Counted from the first letter of the stretch, positions 43,590 through 52,932 are shown. The stretch is DNA of 64,000 bases from Funiculus sociatus GB2-C1 (GCF_039962115.1 NZ_JAMPKJ010000018.1:29669-93668); one strand, 5' to 3'. Notes: generated from the letters alone by a model not told the origin. Translations and numbers: made by a program.

Positions 43590-44306
43590 TTAGGCAGCAT
43601 CACCGAACTTAAAATCGCGCAGAGCGTTGATGTCAAGTTGAATTGATGGCCCCATTGTCGCCGATACGTACATCGTGCGCCAGTAGCGACCTTTAGCTCC
43701 GCTTGGACGGTTGCGGTCAATCGTTTCCTGCAATGCTTTCAGATTCACCAGCAAGTCGTCGGTTGGGAAGGCAGCTTTGCCAAACATAACGTGAACGATG
43801 CCAGTGCGGTCTGCTCTGAATTCTAGCTTACCAGCTTTAAACTCTGCGATCGCACCCGCCAAATCAAATGTCACCGTCCCCCCTTTGGGGTTAGGCATCA
43901 AACCACGTGGGCCTAGCATACGTCCCAGTTTTGCTACCTGCGGCATCATATCCGGCGTTGCTAGCAACAGATCGAAATCCATCATACCTTTTTGGATTTC
44001 ATCGATCAGCTCTTCAGACCCGGCGATATCTGCACCGTTAGCGCTTGCTTCTTGGACTTTCTCCCCACGAGCGATTACAGCGACTCGAATTGTCTGTCCA
44101 GTTCCTTTAGGCAGAGCCACCGTGGTTCGTAGTTGTTGGTCGGTATACTTGGGGTCAATTCCTAACCGGATATGTGCCTCAGCTGATTCGGAAAATTTTG
44201 CTGTTGCTGTCTCTTTTAACAGGTTTAGAGCATCTATCGGTTGGTAGACTCGATCTTCAACTTTCTTTTGCAGTTCTTGAAGTCTGCGGGATAGTTTCTT
44301 TGCCAT
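43590..44306 (-). CDS. rplA: Ribosomal protein L1
   Basis: Two-domain protein of the 50S L1 stalk and, in many bacteria, a translational repressor of its own operon. The 238-residue product has [43 protein letters not shown] (the L1 signature) and [19 protein letters not shown]. Length is normal. It lies 150 bp downstream of rplK, with an A/T word repeat in the gap. Confidence 0.97.
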   Translation of the reverse strand: MAKKLSRRLQELQKKVEDRVYQPIDALNLLKETATAKFSESAEAHIRLGIDPKYTDQQLRTTVALPKGTGQTIRVAVIARGEKVQEASANGADIAGSEELIDEIQKGMMDFDLLLATPDMMPQVAKLGRMLGPRGLMPNPKGGTVTFDLAGAIAEFKAGKLEFRADRTGIVHVMFGKAAFPTDDLLVNLKALQETIDRNRPSGAKGRYWRTMYVSATMGPSIQLDINALRDFKFGDAA

Positions 44307-44384
44307 ATTTCTCTCCTGGGGTCACTAACGAGGTGTCGCCTCTCCCCCGATAAAGTGTTGTTTGTCGGTTGTCCTTCGGCGTTT

Positions 44385-44455
44385 TAACGTTTTTAAATTG
44401 TCAAGTTTTTACAACCTTACAACCTTTCAACTTGACAACGTTTTAACGTTCAGTG
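44385..44455. repeat. Inverted A/T word repeat between rplK and rplA
   Basis: GTTTTAACGTTTTTAAATTGTCA and TTGACAACGTTTTAACG-type words occur as opposing arms around CAACCTTACAACC. The same words are found at 45810-45875 upstream of secE, so this is a small dispersed family inside the ribosomal operon. Confidence 0.6.
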
Positions 44456-44456
44456 A

Positions 44457-44882
44457 CTAATCCGAAATTGTCACGCCCATATTTCGAGCCGTTCCTTCGA
44501 CAATTTTCATTGCCGCATCAATGTCGTTGGCATTGATGTCAGGTAGTTTGGTTTGGGCAATTTCTTGCAGTTGCCCCCGTGTAATTGACCCCACTTTTTT
44601 CCGATTTGGTTCGTTAGAGCCGCGCTCAATGCCAGCTGCTTTGCGAATCAAAACTGATGCTGGTGGTGTCTTGAGAATAAACGTAAAACTGCGGTCTTCA
44701 TAAACTGAAATTTCTGCTGGAATCACCATTCCCGCTTGGTCAGATGTTTTGGCGTTGTACTCTTTGCAAAACGCCATGATGTTTACACCGTGCTGACCTA
44801 GAGCAGGTCCCACCGGAGGGGCGGGGTTAGCTTTTCCAGCATTTAGAGCTAGTTTTATGACCGCAACAACTTTCTTTGCCAT
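44457..44882 (-). CDS. rplK: Ribosomal protein L11
   Basis: Part of the GTPase-associated centre of the 50S subunit. The 141-residue protein starts [19 protein letters not shown] and has [38 protein letters not shown] and the ending [13 protein letters not shown]. Length is normal. It lies 9 bp downstream of nusG on the same strand. Confidence 0.98.
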   Translation of the reverse strand: MAKKVVAVIKLALNAGKANPAPPVGPALGQHGVNIMAFCKEYNAKTSDQAGMVIPAEISVYEDRSFTFILKTPPASVLIRKAAGIERGSNEPNRKKVGSITRGQLQEIAQTKLPDINANDIDAAMKIVEGTARNMGVTISD

Positions 44883-44891
44883 CTTGACTGT

Positions 44892-45551
44892 TTAGCCTTG
44901 TTTCTGAACCTGATTAAACTCCAATTCTACTGGCGTATTGCGTCCAAAAATCGATAGTAACGCCTTCAGCTTGCTCCGTTCTGGGCTGACTTCAATTACC
45001 TCGCCTTCAAAATCTTTAAACGCGCCAGAAAGGACGATAATTTTATCTCCATTAGCCAGATAAGTTTTGACTACTGGTGCCTGTTCGGTGGTTTGTTTAA
45101 AGATCCGTTCCACTTCCGAGAAACTCAACGGCAACGGTTTTACGTGTCCGCGTCCTCTTCCGTAGCGGCGTTTTTGTTCTGCCCCGACAAAGTTGATTAC
45201 GTTTGGAGTATTTTTGACGACCTGCCAAGCTTCGTCGTCCATCTCCAGTTCACCATCTTGTCCGGAAACTAGCCGCATCCGGACTAGCACATAACCTGGA
45301 AAAACTTTTTCTTCCGAAGTTTTGCGACTACCATCTTTGAGCGTTTTTACCGTAGGGGTTTGAGGTATCTCTACCTGTAAAATTCGCTCTGCGACATCAA
45401 GGGTTTGAATGCGCTGCTCCAGGTTTGTCTTGACGCGCTTTTCACATCCAGAGGCAACCTGAACAGCATACCATCTAGACTTTACAGGCGCATTGGAGCT
45501 TTCTTCTCGTTGCTCGAAATCTTGTGTATCGTCGTCAGCTGAATAACTCAT
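44892..45551 (-). CDS. nusG: Transcription antitermination factor NusG
   Basis: Binds RNA polymerase as an elongation/antitermination factor and links transcription to translation. The 219-residue protein has an acidic N-terminal extension (DDDTQDFEQREE), an NGN domain (RWYAVQVASGCEKRVKTNLE, VFPGYVLVRM) and a KOW domain (ANGDKIIVLSGAFKDFEGEVI). The start ATG at 45551 overlaps the secE stop as ATGA, which suggests coupled translation; a further in-frame ATG at 45575 lies inside secE and is less likely. Confidence 0.96.
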   Translation of the reverse strand: MSYSADDDTQDFEQREESSNAPVKSRWYAVQVASGCEKRVKTNLEQRIQTLDVAERILQVEIPQTPTVKTLKDGSRKTSEEKVFPGYVLVRMRLVSGQDGELEMDDEAWQVVKNTPNVINFVGAEQKRRYGRGRGHVKPLPLSFSEVERIFKQTTEQAPVVKTYLANGDKIIVLSGAFKDFEGEVIEVSPERSKLKALLSIFGRNTPVELEFNQVQKQG

Positions 45552-45772
45552 CCGAACACCTGCTTTGCTGCCCATGCAAACAAACCGTCGAAAAGATAAA
45601 TCATAGTCGCCGAAAGAGTCACCATTAGCAGCACAGCCGCAGATTCGCTGATCAACTGCTGCCGACTGGGCCAGACAACTTTGTTCAGTTCTTCTTTTGT
45701 TTCCTGAACAAAGTTCGATACGTTAAACCCAGTATTTTTCTCTGTGCTTTCTGGTTCGTTTTTCTTTGCCAC
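45548..45772 (-). CDS. secE: Preprotein translocase subunit SecE
   Basis: Small single-helix subunit of the SecYEG channel in the cytoplasmic and thylakoid membranes. The 74-residue protein has the family core FVQETKEELNKVVWPSRQQLIS followed by one transmembrane helix (AAVLLMVTLSATMIYLFDGLF). Its stop overlaps the nusG start by 4 bp. tRNA-Trp lies upstream on the same strand. Confidence 0.95.
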   Translation of the reverse strand: MAKKNEPESTEKNTGFNVSNFVQETKEELNKVVWPSRQQLISESAAVLLMVTLSATMIYLFDGLFAWAAKQVFG

Positions 45773-45804
45773 ACTATCTCTCCCGTGAATTCAGATGTAG
45801 GTTG

Positions 45805-45880
45805 TCCCTTGGCGTTTGAACGTTTTAACGGTTGAAATGTTGTTATAACCTTTCAATGTTTCAACTTGACAACGAGAATG
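45805..45880. repeat. Inverted A/T word repeat upstream of secE
   Basis: GTTTGAACGTTTTAACGGTTGAAATG opposes CATTTCAATGTTTCAACTTGACAAC-like words, the same family as at 44385. It could form a long imperfect hairpin between tRNA-Trp and secE. Confidence 0.5.
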
Positions 45881-46029
45881 ACTACCCACACAACATAAGT
45901 CTACCCGAAAGTTTATATCTTTGAGGCTGGCTATCCAACCCTAAAGATCCCTTCGGGCAGAGCTTTGTAACTAAGGTCTTGAGTTTTTCACTTTTTTACT
46001 CAGTCCTCAGTCCTGATTTGTGCTGAGAG

Positions 46030-46102
46030 CGCGCCCTGGAGGACTTGAACCCCCGACATCAGGTTTTGGAGACCTGCGTTCTACCAACTGAACTAAGAGC
46101 GC
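46030..46102 (-). tRNA. tRNA-Trp (anticodon CCA)
   Basis: The minus-strand sequence folds with acceptor GCGCTCT/AGGGCGC (one T-G pair), D arm TTAGTTCAGTTGGTAGAA, anticodon stem-loop CAGGT-CTCCAAA-ACCTG with anticodon CCA, and T arm GGGGGTTCAAGTCCTCC. The discriminator is G at 46030. CCA is not encoded. The position between rplS and secE is the usual one in cyanobacteria. Confidence 0.96.
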
Positions 46103-46193
46103 ACAGGTGGAAGCCAGAGCGATCGCCTAAACTTCTCTAGTTTCCAGTTTAACCTCTTGTGGTATCAATCGGAAATAACCTTTCCAATTTCAA

Positions 46194-46556
46194 CTACGAG
46201 TTGCGATCAAACCGTTGCTTAACCCTTGTGGCTTTACCAATGCGATCGCGTAGGTAATATAGTTTAGCACGACGCACCTTACCACGGCGAATAATTTTGA
46301 TGTTTTCTATTCTGGGAGAATGAAGCAAAAACACTCGCTCAACGCCTACCCCTTGGAATACTCTCCGCACGGTAATTGTGGAGTTTATGCTGCTACCACC
46401 TTTAGCGATAACAACACCTTCGTATGGCTGCGTCCGTTCTTTGCCGCCTTCTTGGATAATTACCCCAACCTTAACAGTGTCTCCCACATAGATTATGGGC
46501 AGCTCCTTTTTCAGTTGCTCCGCTTCAATTGAGCGGATTATTTCCTGAGCATTCAT
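46194..46556 (-). CDS. rplS: Ribosomal protein L19
   Basis: A 120-residue 50S protein at the subunit interface. The L19 features are [40 protein letters not shown] and [22 protein letters not shown]. Length is normal. It lies upstream of tRNA-Trp, secE and nusG on the same strand. Confidence 0.97.
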   Translation of the reverse strand: MNAQEIIRSIEAEQLKKELPIIYVGDTVKVGVIIQEGGKERTQPYEGVVIAKGGSSINSTITVRRVFQGVGVERVFLLHSPRIENIKIIRRGKVRRAKLYYLRDRIGKATRVKQRFDRNS

Positions 46557-46654
46557 TGGTTTTGTAAAAAACTCACAGCCTCCTAGTTTATCTTAATGCC
46601 CGGTTGTTTGTCTATAGCTAATCCCAACTTAAGTAGGGTGGGCATTTAGAAGGA

Positions 46655-46706
46655 AAAAGGCAGAAGGTAAAATTGAAGAATTCCTCATTTTTACCTTCTA
46701 CCTTTT
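46655..46706. terminator. A/T-rich hairpin with GAAGAATTC loop downstream of pstS
   Basis: AAAAGGCAGAAGGTAAAA opposes TTTTTACCTTCTACCTTTT with a loop containing GAAGAATTC. Its plan is the same as that of the hairpin at 48334, with the same loop bases. It lies about 120 bp past the pstS stop on the minus strand and can terminate that transcript. Confidence 0.65.
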
Positions 46707-46826
46707 AAGGGCAGTAGCGGCATATCAATACTTTTCGGTTAAGACTTGATCGCCCCAACTCCCCTGTCTTACTTGGAAATTAGCCCCCAATTTACCTTGG
46801 GTTGCGGGGAGCTAATGAGAGCCTTT

Positions 46827-47933
46827 TTACGGTTGAATGCTATTAACCGCTGCTTGAACCTTCTGGACGACTGGCGCGGGAAGAGGCACGTATCCTAGTT
46901 CCTCACTGTATTTTTGCCCCTCTGTTAAGCTCCAATTAAGAACGTTCTTTAAGGCTTGTGCCTTTTGGGGGTCTTCATAGGTTTTGTAAGCCATGATCCA
47001 GGTATAGGTAACAATTGGGTAAGAATTGTCCCCTTCTGGATCGGTGATGGAAACCTGCAAGTCTGCTGGTAGAGTTGCTGCGGCTAGAGTGTTGGCAGCA
47101 GCTTCGCCACTGGGATCAATAAACTTGCCTGCTTTATTTTCCAAAGCTGCTACAGGTATATTTTGCTGCTTGGCATAGCCGTACTCAACGTACCCGATTG
47201 CGCCTTCGCTTTGTAGCAGCTGGGCGGTGACACCTTCGTTACCTTTAGCACCAACTCCCACAGGCCAGTTGACAGTTTTACCTGCGCCGGGGCCGCCTTT
47301 CCAATCTGGACTAATTGCACTCAGGTGGTTTGTGAAGACGGCGGTGGTACCACTACCATCAGAGCGATGTATAACCGTAATTGGTCTGTCTGGTAATGTT
47401 AATCCAGGATTGGCTTGGGCAATTCTGGGGTCATTCCAAGTCTTAATTTTGCCCAAGAAAATATCGGTGTAAACTGCGCGTGGTAGCTTCAGCCCTTTGA
47501 CATCCGGAAGATTGTATGCTAAGACAATGCTTCCAGCTGTCATAGGTAACAGTACAGCACCTTTGGCAACCTTAGCGATTTCCTCTTGCTTCATGCCTGT
47601 ATCGCTGGCTCCAAAGTCCACGGTTCCCTGGGTAAACTGTTCTACCCCAGCGCCACTGCCAACGGATTGATAGCTGACTTGGACGTTGGGATTTTGCTTG
47701 TTGTACTCAGAAAACCACCGCTGATATAAAGGAGCGGGGAAACTAGCACCAGCACCAGTGAGGCTGGCGTTGCCACCGCCGCCCCCAGCGTTGGCGACAG
47801 GAGCAGGGCTACCATTAGTTGCTGCTGGCGGGGAAGCTGTTGGGCTGTTTGAAGGACAACCACTCAAACTCATGGAGAGGGCGATCGCAGAAAATACAAA
47901 AGCCTTTCGTGTTGAACGCATTGAAGAAAACAT
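46827..47933 (-). CDS. pstS: Phosphate ABC transporter substrate-binding lipoprotein
   Basis: Periplasmic phosphate-binding protein of the high-affinity Pst uptake system. The 368-residue product has a lipoprotein signal peptide with lipobox LSGC, a Pro/Ala/Gly linker, then the binding domain with LTGAGASFPAPLYQRWFSEY, YQSVGSGAGVEQFTQGTVDFG, the phosphate-contact loop HRSDGSGTTAVF and VAYTWIMAYK-like TYTWIMAYKTYED. The frame extends to 48065, but the ATG at 47933 gives the lipoprotein start. A four-unit Pho box lies about 200 bp upstream. pstC, pstA and pstB are not in this window. Confidence 0.93.
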   Translation of the reverse strand: MFSSMRSTRKAFVFSAIALSMSLSGCPSNSPTASPPAATNGSPAPVANAGGGGGNASLTGAGASFPAPLYQRWFSEYNKQNPNVQVSYQSVGSGAGVEQFTQGTVDFGASDTGMKQEEIAKVAKGAVLLPMTAGSIVLAYNLPDVKGLKLPRAVYTDIFLGKIKTWNDPRIAQANPGLTLPDRPITVIHRSDGSGTTAVFTNHLSAISPDWKGGPGAGKTVNWPVGVGAKGNEGVTAQLLQSEGAIGYVEYGYAKQQNIPVAALENKAGKFIDPSGEAAANTLAAATLPADLQVSITDPEGDNSYPIVTYTWIMAYKTYEDPQKAQALKNVLNWSLTEGQKYSEELGYVPLPAPVVQKVQAAVNSIQP

Positions 47934-48131
47934 ACTAATCTTTGAGGTTTGGTAAAAGCTGACGCTGAATGATTGCCAAAATTTTTCGAGTGCATCTAAA
48001 AAAGGCGGTGATAACCTCTGGTGTACCACCGACGCACCAGTAGCGGATGAAAGCCGATCCCACACCCCACAAGAGCTATGTATTTACAAAACTCTTGATG
48101 CTCCCATCTTCGATCCCATGCTAGTTGTGCA

Positions 48132-48172
48132 AGGTTATGCAAAGGTAAATTATTGGTAATATCAAGGTTAAG
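48132..48172 (-). promoter_or_regulatory. Four-unit Pho box (SphR site) upstream of pstS
   Basis: Read on the minus strand, four 8-bp units lie at an exact 11-bp period: CTTAACCT, TATTACCA, ATTTACCT and CATAACCT. Their plus-strand intervals are 48165-48172, 48154-48161, 48143-48150 and 48132-48139. The cyanobacterial SphR/PhoB consensus is PyTTAAPyPy(T/A) repeated with 3-bp spacers, so the fit is good. It lies about 200 bp upstream of the pstS start codon, so a leader of that length is expected. Confidence 0.85.
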
Positions 48173-48333
48173 CAATGAGGGTGGGGATGATTAGAAGGCT
48201 TTAGCCAAGCGGATTGAGAAGTTTGTGAGCTTACTCCAAACTTCCTAATCTCAGCAAATCTCTGATTTCTCTTTCCCAGCCGAAACTAGAAACGAGAAAA
48301 GTTGATACCAATCAATGAGAGGCAATCATCTAA

Positions 48334-48381
48334 AAGAAAAAAGGCAAAAACGAAGAATTCTTTTTTTGCCTTTTTTCTTTT
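48334..48381 (-). terminator. Strong A/T hairpin terminator of the porin gene
   Basis: AAAGAAAAAAGGCAAAAA (48334-48351) opposes TTTTTTTGCCTTTTTTCTTT (48361-48380), starting right after the porin stop. The loop carries GAAGAATTC, as in the hairpin at 46655. On the minus strand the descending arm is T-rich. Confidence 0.75.
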
Positions 48382-48382
48382 T

Positions 48383-50356
48383 TTAGAACGTGAAGGTTGT
48401 CCGAATCGTTCCTACGTAGATGGAATCGTTGTTATCGTTGTGTTCTGGGTTTAGAATCACGATCAGACCAGGGGTGATAGCGATATTAGGAGTCACCCGC
48501 AAGCGATAGAAACCTTCTAGATGGTAGGAGGTATCGTTATCTTCACGACCAGTCACCTCGTTCTCGGTAACTTTAGGTGGTATACCGAAGACAAAACCCA
48601 GCAGGTTGCCTCGTTTACCCAAGTCTGGGAAAGCCACGTTCACAGCAGCGTTAAAAATGTCTGCATTAGATCCTCGCGTTGCCGGACCTGCGGGACTGGT
48701 TTCAGCAACAGCGTTCGTATAACCTACCCAACCGCCAAGGGAGAAGCGAGGACTGAGGCGCAGGTTAGCTTCCAAACCGTAGGAATTGGATGTAGTAGCA
48801 ACTCCACTACCGAAAGGCGTATTAGCAAAGCTACTGCCTGTACCTGCTGAGACGCTTACATCGTTATTACTGCCAGAATAGTAGCCGTGGACATAAGTTA
48901 GACCTAAGGAGAAGGCATTACTAGGCTGAAAGGTCAACTGACCCAGAGCAGCATATGTACCGTCAAATAGACCGCGACCTTCGCCTGGGTCGTTGGAACG
49001 TCGAGCAAAGTAACCTCCAGACAAGGACAAGGCTTTGCTAATGCTGTAGTTGAAGGATGCGCCACCGCCGCCACCTGCGCCAGTTGGGTTCCCAGACCGA
49101 TAGATGGGGTTAAAACGACCGAAGCGGGAGATGGAGCCACTGCCGCTGCTTTCAAAGTAGGGGTTGACAGTGGGGATAACCGTGTCGTTGAACTCACCCC
49201 TGACGGCATCAAGTTGAACAGTTAGTCTTTGACCGACGGGGAAGCGATAGTAAAGTTCGTCAACGGCAACGTCGTTATCAGTGTTGACCGGACCTGTTCC
49301 CTCAAATCCCAAGCGGGTCATGTTGGTGCCAGTTAGAGCCGAACCAAACGAGGGGATGTTGGCAGCTTCCAAGCGAGTTCTCAGGCGATCGCGTCCAGTG
49401 AAGCTGGTGTCAAAGTTCAGACGTACCCGGTTGGCTAAAATGGTATTTGCTTCTATGTCCTGATTTGAATTAGGCTGACCAGAAGCCACAGCTCTGTCTT
49501 CGCCAAAGGCATCAGCAATTGCGAAGATAACTTCACCAGCCAGTTTGGTAGTGGTAGAAAACTGATTTTCTTCTAGGAATTTGGTGCGAGCTTCCAGGTT
49601 GTCTACCCGCGTCCGCAGGGTTGCCAGTTCTGCCCCAAATTCATCAATCAACCGCTGAAGTGTTGCCAAATCTTCTTTGGTGACGAAATCTGCGGTGGAA
49701 GCGGCAATCAATTTTTCAATTTGCAGCAAACAAGCGTTTAATCCGGCGGCAAATTCAAACCGCGAAAGAGCGCGATTGCCACGATAGGTGCCATCGGGAT
49801 AACCTGCAATACAACCGTAACGTTCAACTAAGCTTCGCAGTGCTTCATAAGCCCAGTCAGTCGGTTGCACGTCCCGCAGCTGGGAAATGTTGGTTACTTG
49901 ATCCATCGAATCAGAGGAACCAGTTTCACCGCTGTAGCGGTTGATTTGTTCTAAAACTTCTGTGTTTTGAGCTGCTGGAGCGCTATTTACGGGTGTTTGT
50001 GCCACGGTTGTGCTTTCTGCCACAACTGGCGCCGGACTTGCGTTTTCGGCTACTGGTGTCTCAGCTACCGGAGCAATGTTGATATTTGGTTGGGCAGCTA
50101 GTTGCTCAATTTGGGGCTGCTGAGTTTCTTGGGCGGGCGCGATCGCGATTTCCTTTAACTGTTCCTGAGCCGCTTCGCTCGACTGAACAATCGTTTCTTG
50201 TGTATCAGCTGCTTCACTCTCGGCACCTGGTGCCATTGGAGCGATCGCGTTTTCGGCGGCAGGTTTCTGGGCGGCGAGGGTGCTAGTTGCAATTAATAAA
50301 GATGCACCCAATAAGGCTGGCCCCAGTTTTAGAGCATTCCAGACAAAATTAAACAT
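48383..50356 (-). CDS. SLH-OprB outer-membrane porin
   Basis: A 657-residue outer-membrane channel. It has a signal peptide (LGPALLGASLLIATSTLA), an Ala/Pro/Glu-rich linker, an SLH domain binding the cell wall (VTNISQLRDVQPTDWAYEAL, VERYGCIAGYPDGTYRGNRA), a coiled-coil segment and a carbohydrate-porin-type OprB barrel ending in phenylalanine (IYVGTIRTTFTF). Relatives are called iron-uptake porins but generally pass small solutes. Its location between phoX and pstS suggests phosphate passage; no Pho box is seen directly upstream. The ATG at 50356 follows GAGGAAGA; the frame extends to 50431 without a better start. Confidence 0.9.
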   Translation of the reverse strand: MFNFVWNALKLGPALLGASLLIATSTLAAQKPAAENAIAPMAPGAESEAADTQETIVQSSEAAQEQLKEIAIAPAQETQQPQIEQLAAQPNINIAPVAETPVAENASPAPVVAESTTVAQTPVNSAPAAQNTEVLEQINRYSGETGSSDSMDQVTNISQLRDVQPTDWAYEALRSLVERYGCIAGYPDGTYRGNRALSRFEFAAGLNACLLQIEKLIAASTADFVTKEDLATLQRLIDEFGAELATLRTRVDNLEARTKFLEENQFSTTTKLAGEVIFAIADAFGEDRAVASGQPNSNQDIEANTILANRVRLNFDTSFTGRDRLRTRLEAANIPSFGSALTGTNMTRLGFEGTGPVNTDNDVAVDELYYRFPVGQRLTVQLDAVRGEFNDTVIPTVNPYFESSGSGSISRFGRFNPIYRSGNPTGAGGGGGASFNYSISKALSLSGGYFARRSNDPGEGRGLFDGTYAALGQLTFQPSNAFSLGLTYVHGYYSGSNNDVSVSAGTGSSFANTPFGSGVATTSNSYGLEANLRLSPRFSLGGWVGYTNAVAETSPAGPATRGSNADIFNAAVNVAFPDLGKRGNLLGFVFGIPPKVTENEVTGREDNDTSYHLEGFYRLRVTPNIAITPGLIVILNPEHNDNNDSIYVGTIRTTFTF

Positions 50357-50547
50357 TAGTTCTTCCTCACACCTAACTGGACTCACCGAGAACGTTCCGG
50401 ATTTAATGGAACACTTCTGAGAACGTTTCACAAAATTTTACCTTACCACCAAACTTGTTACACGTCTGTTTTCAGGATTACACTGTTTACCTCCTCCCTA
50501 TCCCCCATTTTACGGTTACTCCTGGTAATTATTAAGTCGGCTCATAC

Positions 50548-52809
50548 TTAGGTAATCGGTTGAGAATCCGAGCGACGAACGGCAACCACCGCAGGCTTGG
50601 GCGGGTCATTGGCATTTTTCCCAGGCCAGTTAGAGCCTATTGGCACTGCCCGATTTTGGATGAAATCTTGACCATCTAAAGTTTTCATGGCAAATTGACG
50701 AGTTTCTGTAGCCTGGTTTTTGCGAATGCCATTGGCTTCGCCTGGGTGTTGCACCGCGAGAAACAATGTCTGCTGGTCGCGGGTAAAAAATGGCCCAGTC
50801 GTTTCGCACTCCATTGGCCCCATCCCGAACAAGTACGCCTTACCTGCATTCTCTCCAGTGGTGGGAATAAACCAAATGGAGTTGTTGCCAAATATCCCTT
50901 GTAAGCTAGTTTCTTCAAGCGGCTTACCCTCAGCATCGACGCGGCTGGTAACGGCTTTGTTGTGTTTGGAGGTGGACATATCTGTAACCATCCAAACATT
51001 ACCATCTGGGGCAATTAAGAGGTTGTCTGGATTGGAAAAACCCATTCCTCCAAGAGCAGGTTCGCCTCCTGTGGCTAACATCTGCCAGCGGAAGCTTTTC
51101 GCCCCTGGTTCATTGCCATCTTCAATTAGGTGCATAACCCAGCCATACTCATAAGGTATTTCTCCCTTTGGCCCCTTGAAGATGCGCTTGTCTGGCCCGC
51201 CGTCGCCGCCGGGGGAACCGGAGGTAAAGGAGATGTAAAGCGAACCATCCGGCGCAATTTCTGTGTCTTCTGGGCGGGCGGTACAGGTTGCCCCAACAGC
51301 ATTGGCGGCATAATGGGCATCAATTAGAATTGCCCCTTGTTTCTCTTCTGGGTTGCCAGTGTAAAGGTCATTTAGCGTCTTGAACAGCTGTTTGAAACTG
51401 GTGCTGAGTTCATCTTTATCAGCTTTGAAGTAGCCACCAGAGGGGCTGGGGGCTGGGGACTTAGAGGATAACGCTTTTTCTCCCTTGTCTCCCCCTCCTT
51501 TTCTTTGGGGTAAGGGAATTATCTCCCCAGCGACATTGCTAGGCAAATCTGGATCGATTGGGGTGTTTGGGGAAAGGGGAATCCAACGCCCTGAACCGTC
51601 TGGGTTAAATTTAGCGGCGTAAAGCATTCCCTGTTTTAGTAGCTGGGAATTGGCTTTGTCTTGGGGATTGTTAACAACGTCTTTGCTGACGAATTTGTAG
51701 ATATGTCCGCCACGGCGATCGCATCCTGAATAAAATGCCAGTGGTTTAAGGGTCTCAACTCGCACTCCCACAGCTTCATGGCGATAGCGTCCTAACCAAG
51801 TGTGTTTCGTACCGTAATCTTTGGGATTTGCTGGATCTACTTCCACAATCCAGCCATATTTGTTCCCAGCTAATCCAAATACATTACCCTGACCAGACAC
51901 TTCCTCGTCGTCAATAGTCACGGTGCGCTCTTTTGGCGCGAAAGCTGTACCATCGGCATACACTGGTTCCGGCACCTGCACCTGAAAATTTTCTTCCCCA
52001 CTCAGCACTGTACCCCAAGGCGTTGTTCCGCCAGCACAGTTGCCAAAGGTGCCAATTATGCGATCGCCTAATCCATCTACATAGCCCATCCCCTGCTTTT
52101 TGCGAAACACAGCCGCCGCAGGCCCGGTGACTTTCAGATACCGACCATCTTCTAAACCAGAAATCCCACTAATCCGTCGGTCAGATGGAGAATTTGTCCG
52201 CACCCATTTCCCGTTAGCATCTTTGCGAATGGAAATTACACCCATTCCCTGGTCTATCAGAGCTTCCTTGACAATTTCTCTAATTTGTGCCTTTGTCGGG
52301 TTATTATCTGGCAAAGCATAAGCATTAATTCCATCCTTCCCAGCTTCTTGAAGCGCCGCCTGCACCTGGGACAAAGGTAGAGGCTTACCAATTACCTGCT
52401 GATAAGTTTCCAACCAGGGAATCGCACTAATGTACTCAAAATTGACAGTGAGATACCCTTCATCTTTGCCAGTCTCGACGAAAGATAAATAGTCGTTATT
52501 ATAGCCAAAGCGAGAATCCCCTACTTTGTCGCCCCAAGCAGCAACAACATCATAAGTAAAGCCTTCCGGCAACACCAAGTCATCTACCACTTCATACGTC
52601 GTGTAATCTGCGATTTGCTTGGTTAATTCCAGGTTATTAGTTGCCAAGGGCATTGTTCCCTTAACTGGTTTGAAACCTAGTTTCTTTACTCCTTGGTTAA
52701 ATTCTGCTAAAAACGGGAAATTTTTTCCACAAGATTTGAGAGACCCCAAGGTGACGACACCGACACTCCCTCCCAAGAAAAGCAAGAAATCTCTGCGCCT
52801 GAGCTTCAT
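50548..52809 (-). CDS. phoX: PhoX-family alkaline phosphatase (DUF839)
   Basis: Secreted phosphoester hydrolase with Fe/Ca cofactor that frees phosphate from organic esters. The 753-residue protein has a twin-arginine signal (LRRRDFLLFLGGSVGVVTLG) for folded export. PhoX-type stretches are FGYNNDYLSFVETG, FGNCAGGTTPWGTVLSGEENF, WIVEVDPANPKD, LGRYRHEAVGVRVE and the late FLAVQHPGEANG. A low-complexity segment near residues 430-458 (LPQRKGGGDKGEKALSSK...) looks like an inserted intergenic repeat. A four-unit Pho box lies upstream. Enzyme activity is family inference. Confidence 0.93.
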   Translation of the reverse strand: MKLRRRDFLLFLGGSVGVVTLGSLKSCGKNFPFLAEFNQGVKKLGFKPVKGTMPLATNNLELTKQIADYTTYEVVDDLVLPEGFTYDVVAAWGDKVGDSRFGYNNDYLSFVETGKDEGYLTVNFEYISAIPWLETYQQVIGKPLPLSQVQAALQEAGKDGINAYALPDNNPTKAQIREIVKEALIDQGMGVISIRKDANGKWVRTNSPSDRRISGISGLEDGRYLKVTGPAAAVFRKKQGMGYVDGLGDRIIGTFGNCAGGTTPWGTVLSGEENFQVQVPEPVYADGTAFAPKERTVTIDDEEVSGQGNVFGLAGNKYGWIVEVDPANPKDYGTKHTWLGRYRHEAVGVRVETLKPLAFYSGCDRRGGHIYKFVSKDVVNNPQDKANSQLLKQGMLYAAKFNPDGSGRWIPLSPNTPIDPDLPSNVAGEIIPLPQRKGGGDKGEKALSSKSPAPSPSGGYFKADKDELSTSFKQLFKTLNDLYTGNPEEKQGAILIDAHYAANAVGATCTARPEDTEIAPDGSLYISFTSGSPGGDGGPDKRIFKGPKGEIPYEYGWVMHLIEDGNEPGAKSFRWQMLATGGEPALGGMGFSNPDNLLIAPDGNVWMVTDMSTSKHNKAVTSRVDAEGKPLEETSLQGIFGNNSIWFIPTTGENAGKAYLFGMGPMECETTGPFFTRDQQTLFLAVQHPGEANGIRKNQATETRQFAMKTLDGQDFIQNRAVPIGSNWPGKNANDPPKPAVVAVRRSDSQPIT
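51437..51515 (-). repeat. Repeat-like insertion inside phoX
   Basis: GGGGCTGGGGGCTGGGGA and CTCCCTTGTCTCCCCCTCC tracts, typical of intergenic DNA in these genomes, fall in the phoX frame. They encode a Gly/Lys/Ser/Pro-rich loop of roughly 26 residues. The frame is preserved. Confidence 0.55.
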
Positions 52810-52877
52810 TAACTGAATGTGTGGGTTACGGCAACTATCTTAGGACTAATATGATGCGTCTTCAACATTGACACCAC

Positions 52878-52932
52878 ATTTTATATGGGCAAGTTTAGTA
52901 GTAAGTTAGCATTTGGTAATCTTCAGGTTAAG
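52878..52932 (-). promoter_or_regulatory. Four-unit Pho box and -10 upstream of phoX
   Basis: On the minus strand, CTTAACCT, GATTACCA, GCTAACTT and ACTAAACT lie at an exact 11-bp period (52925-52932, 52914-52921, 52903-52910, 52892-52899). A -10-like TATAAAAT (52878-52885) starts 6 bp further down. The array therefore covers the -35 position, as expected for PhoB/SphR activation. It lies about 70-120 bp upstream of the phoX start codon. Confidence 0.88.
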
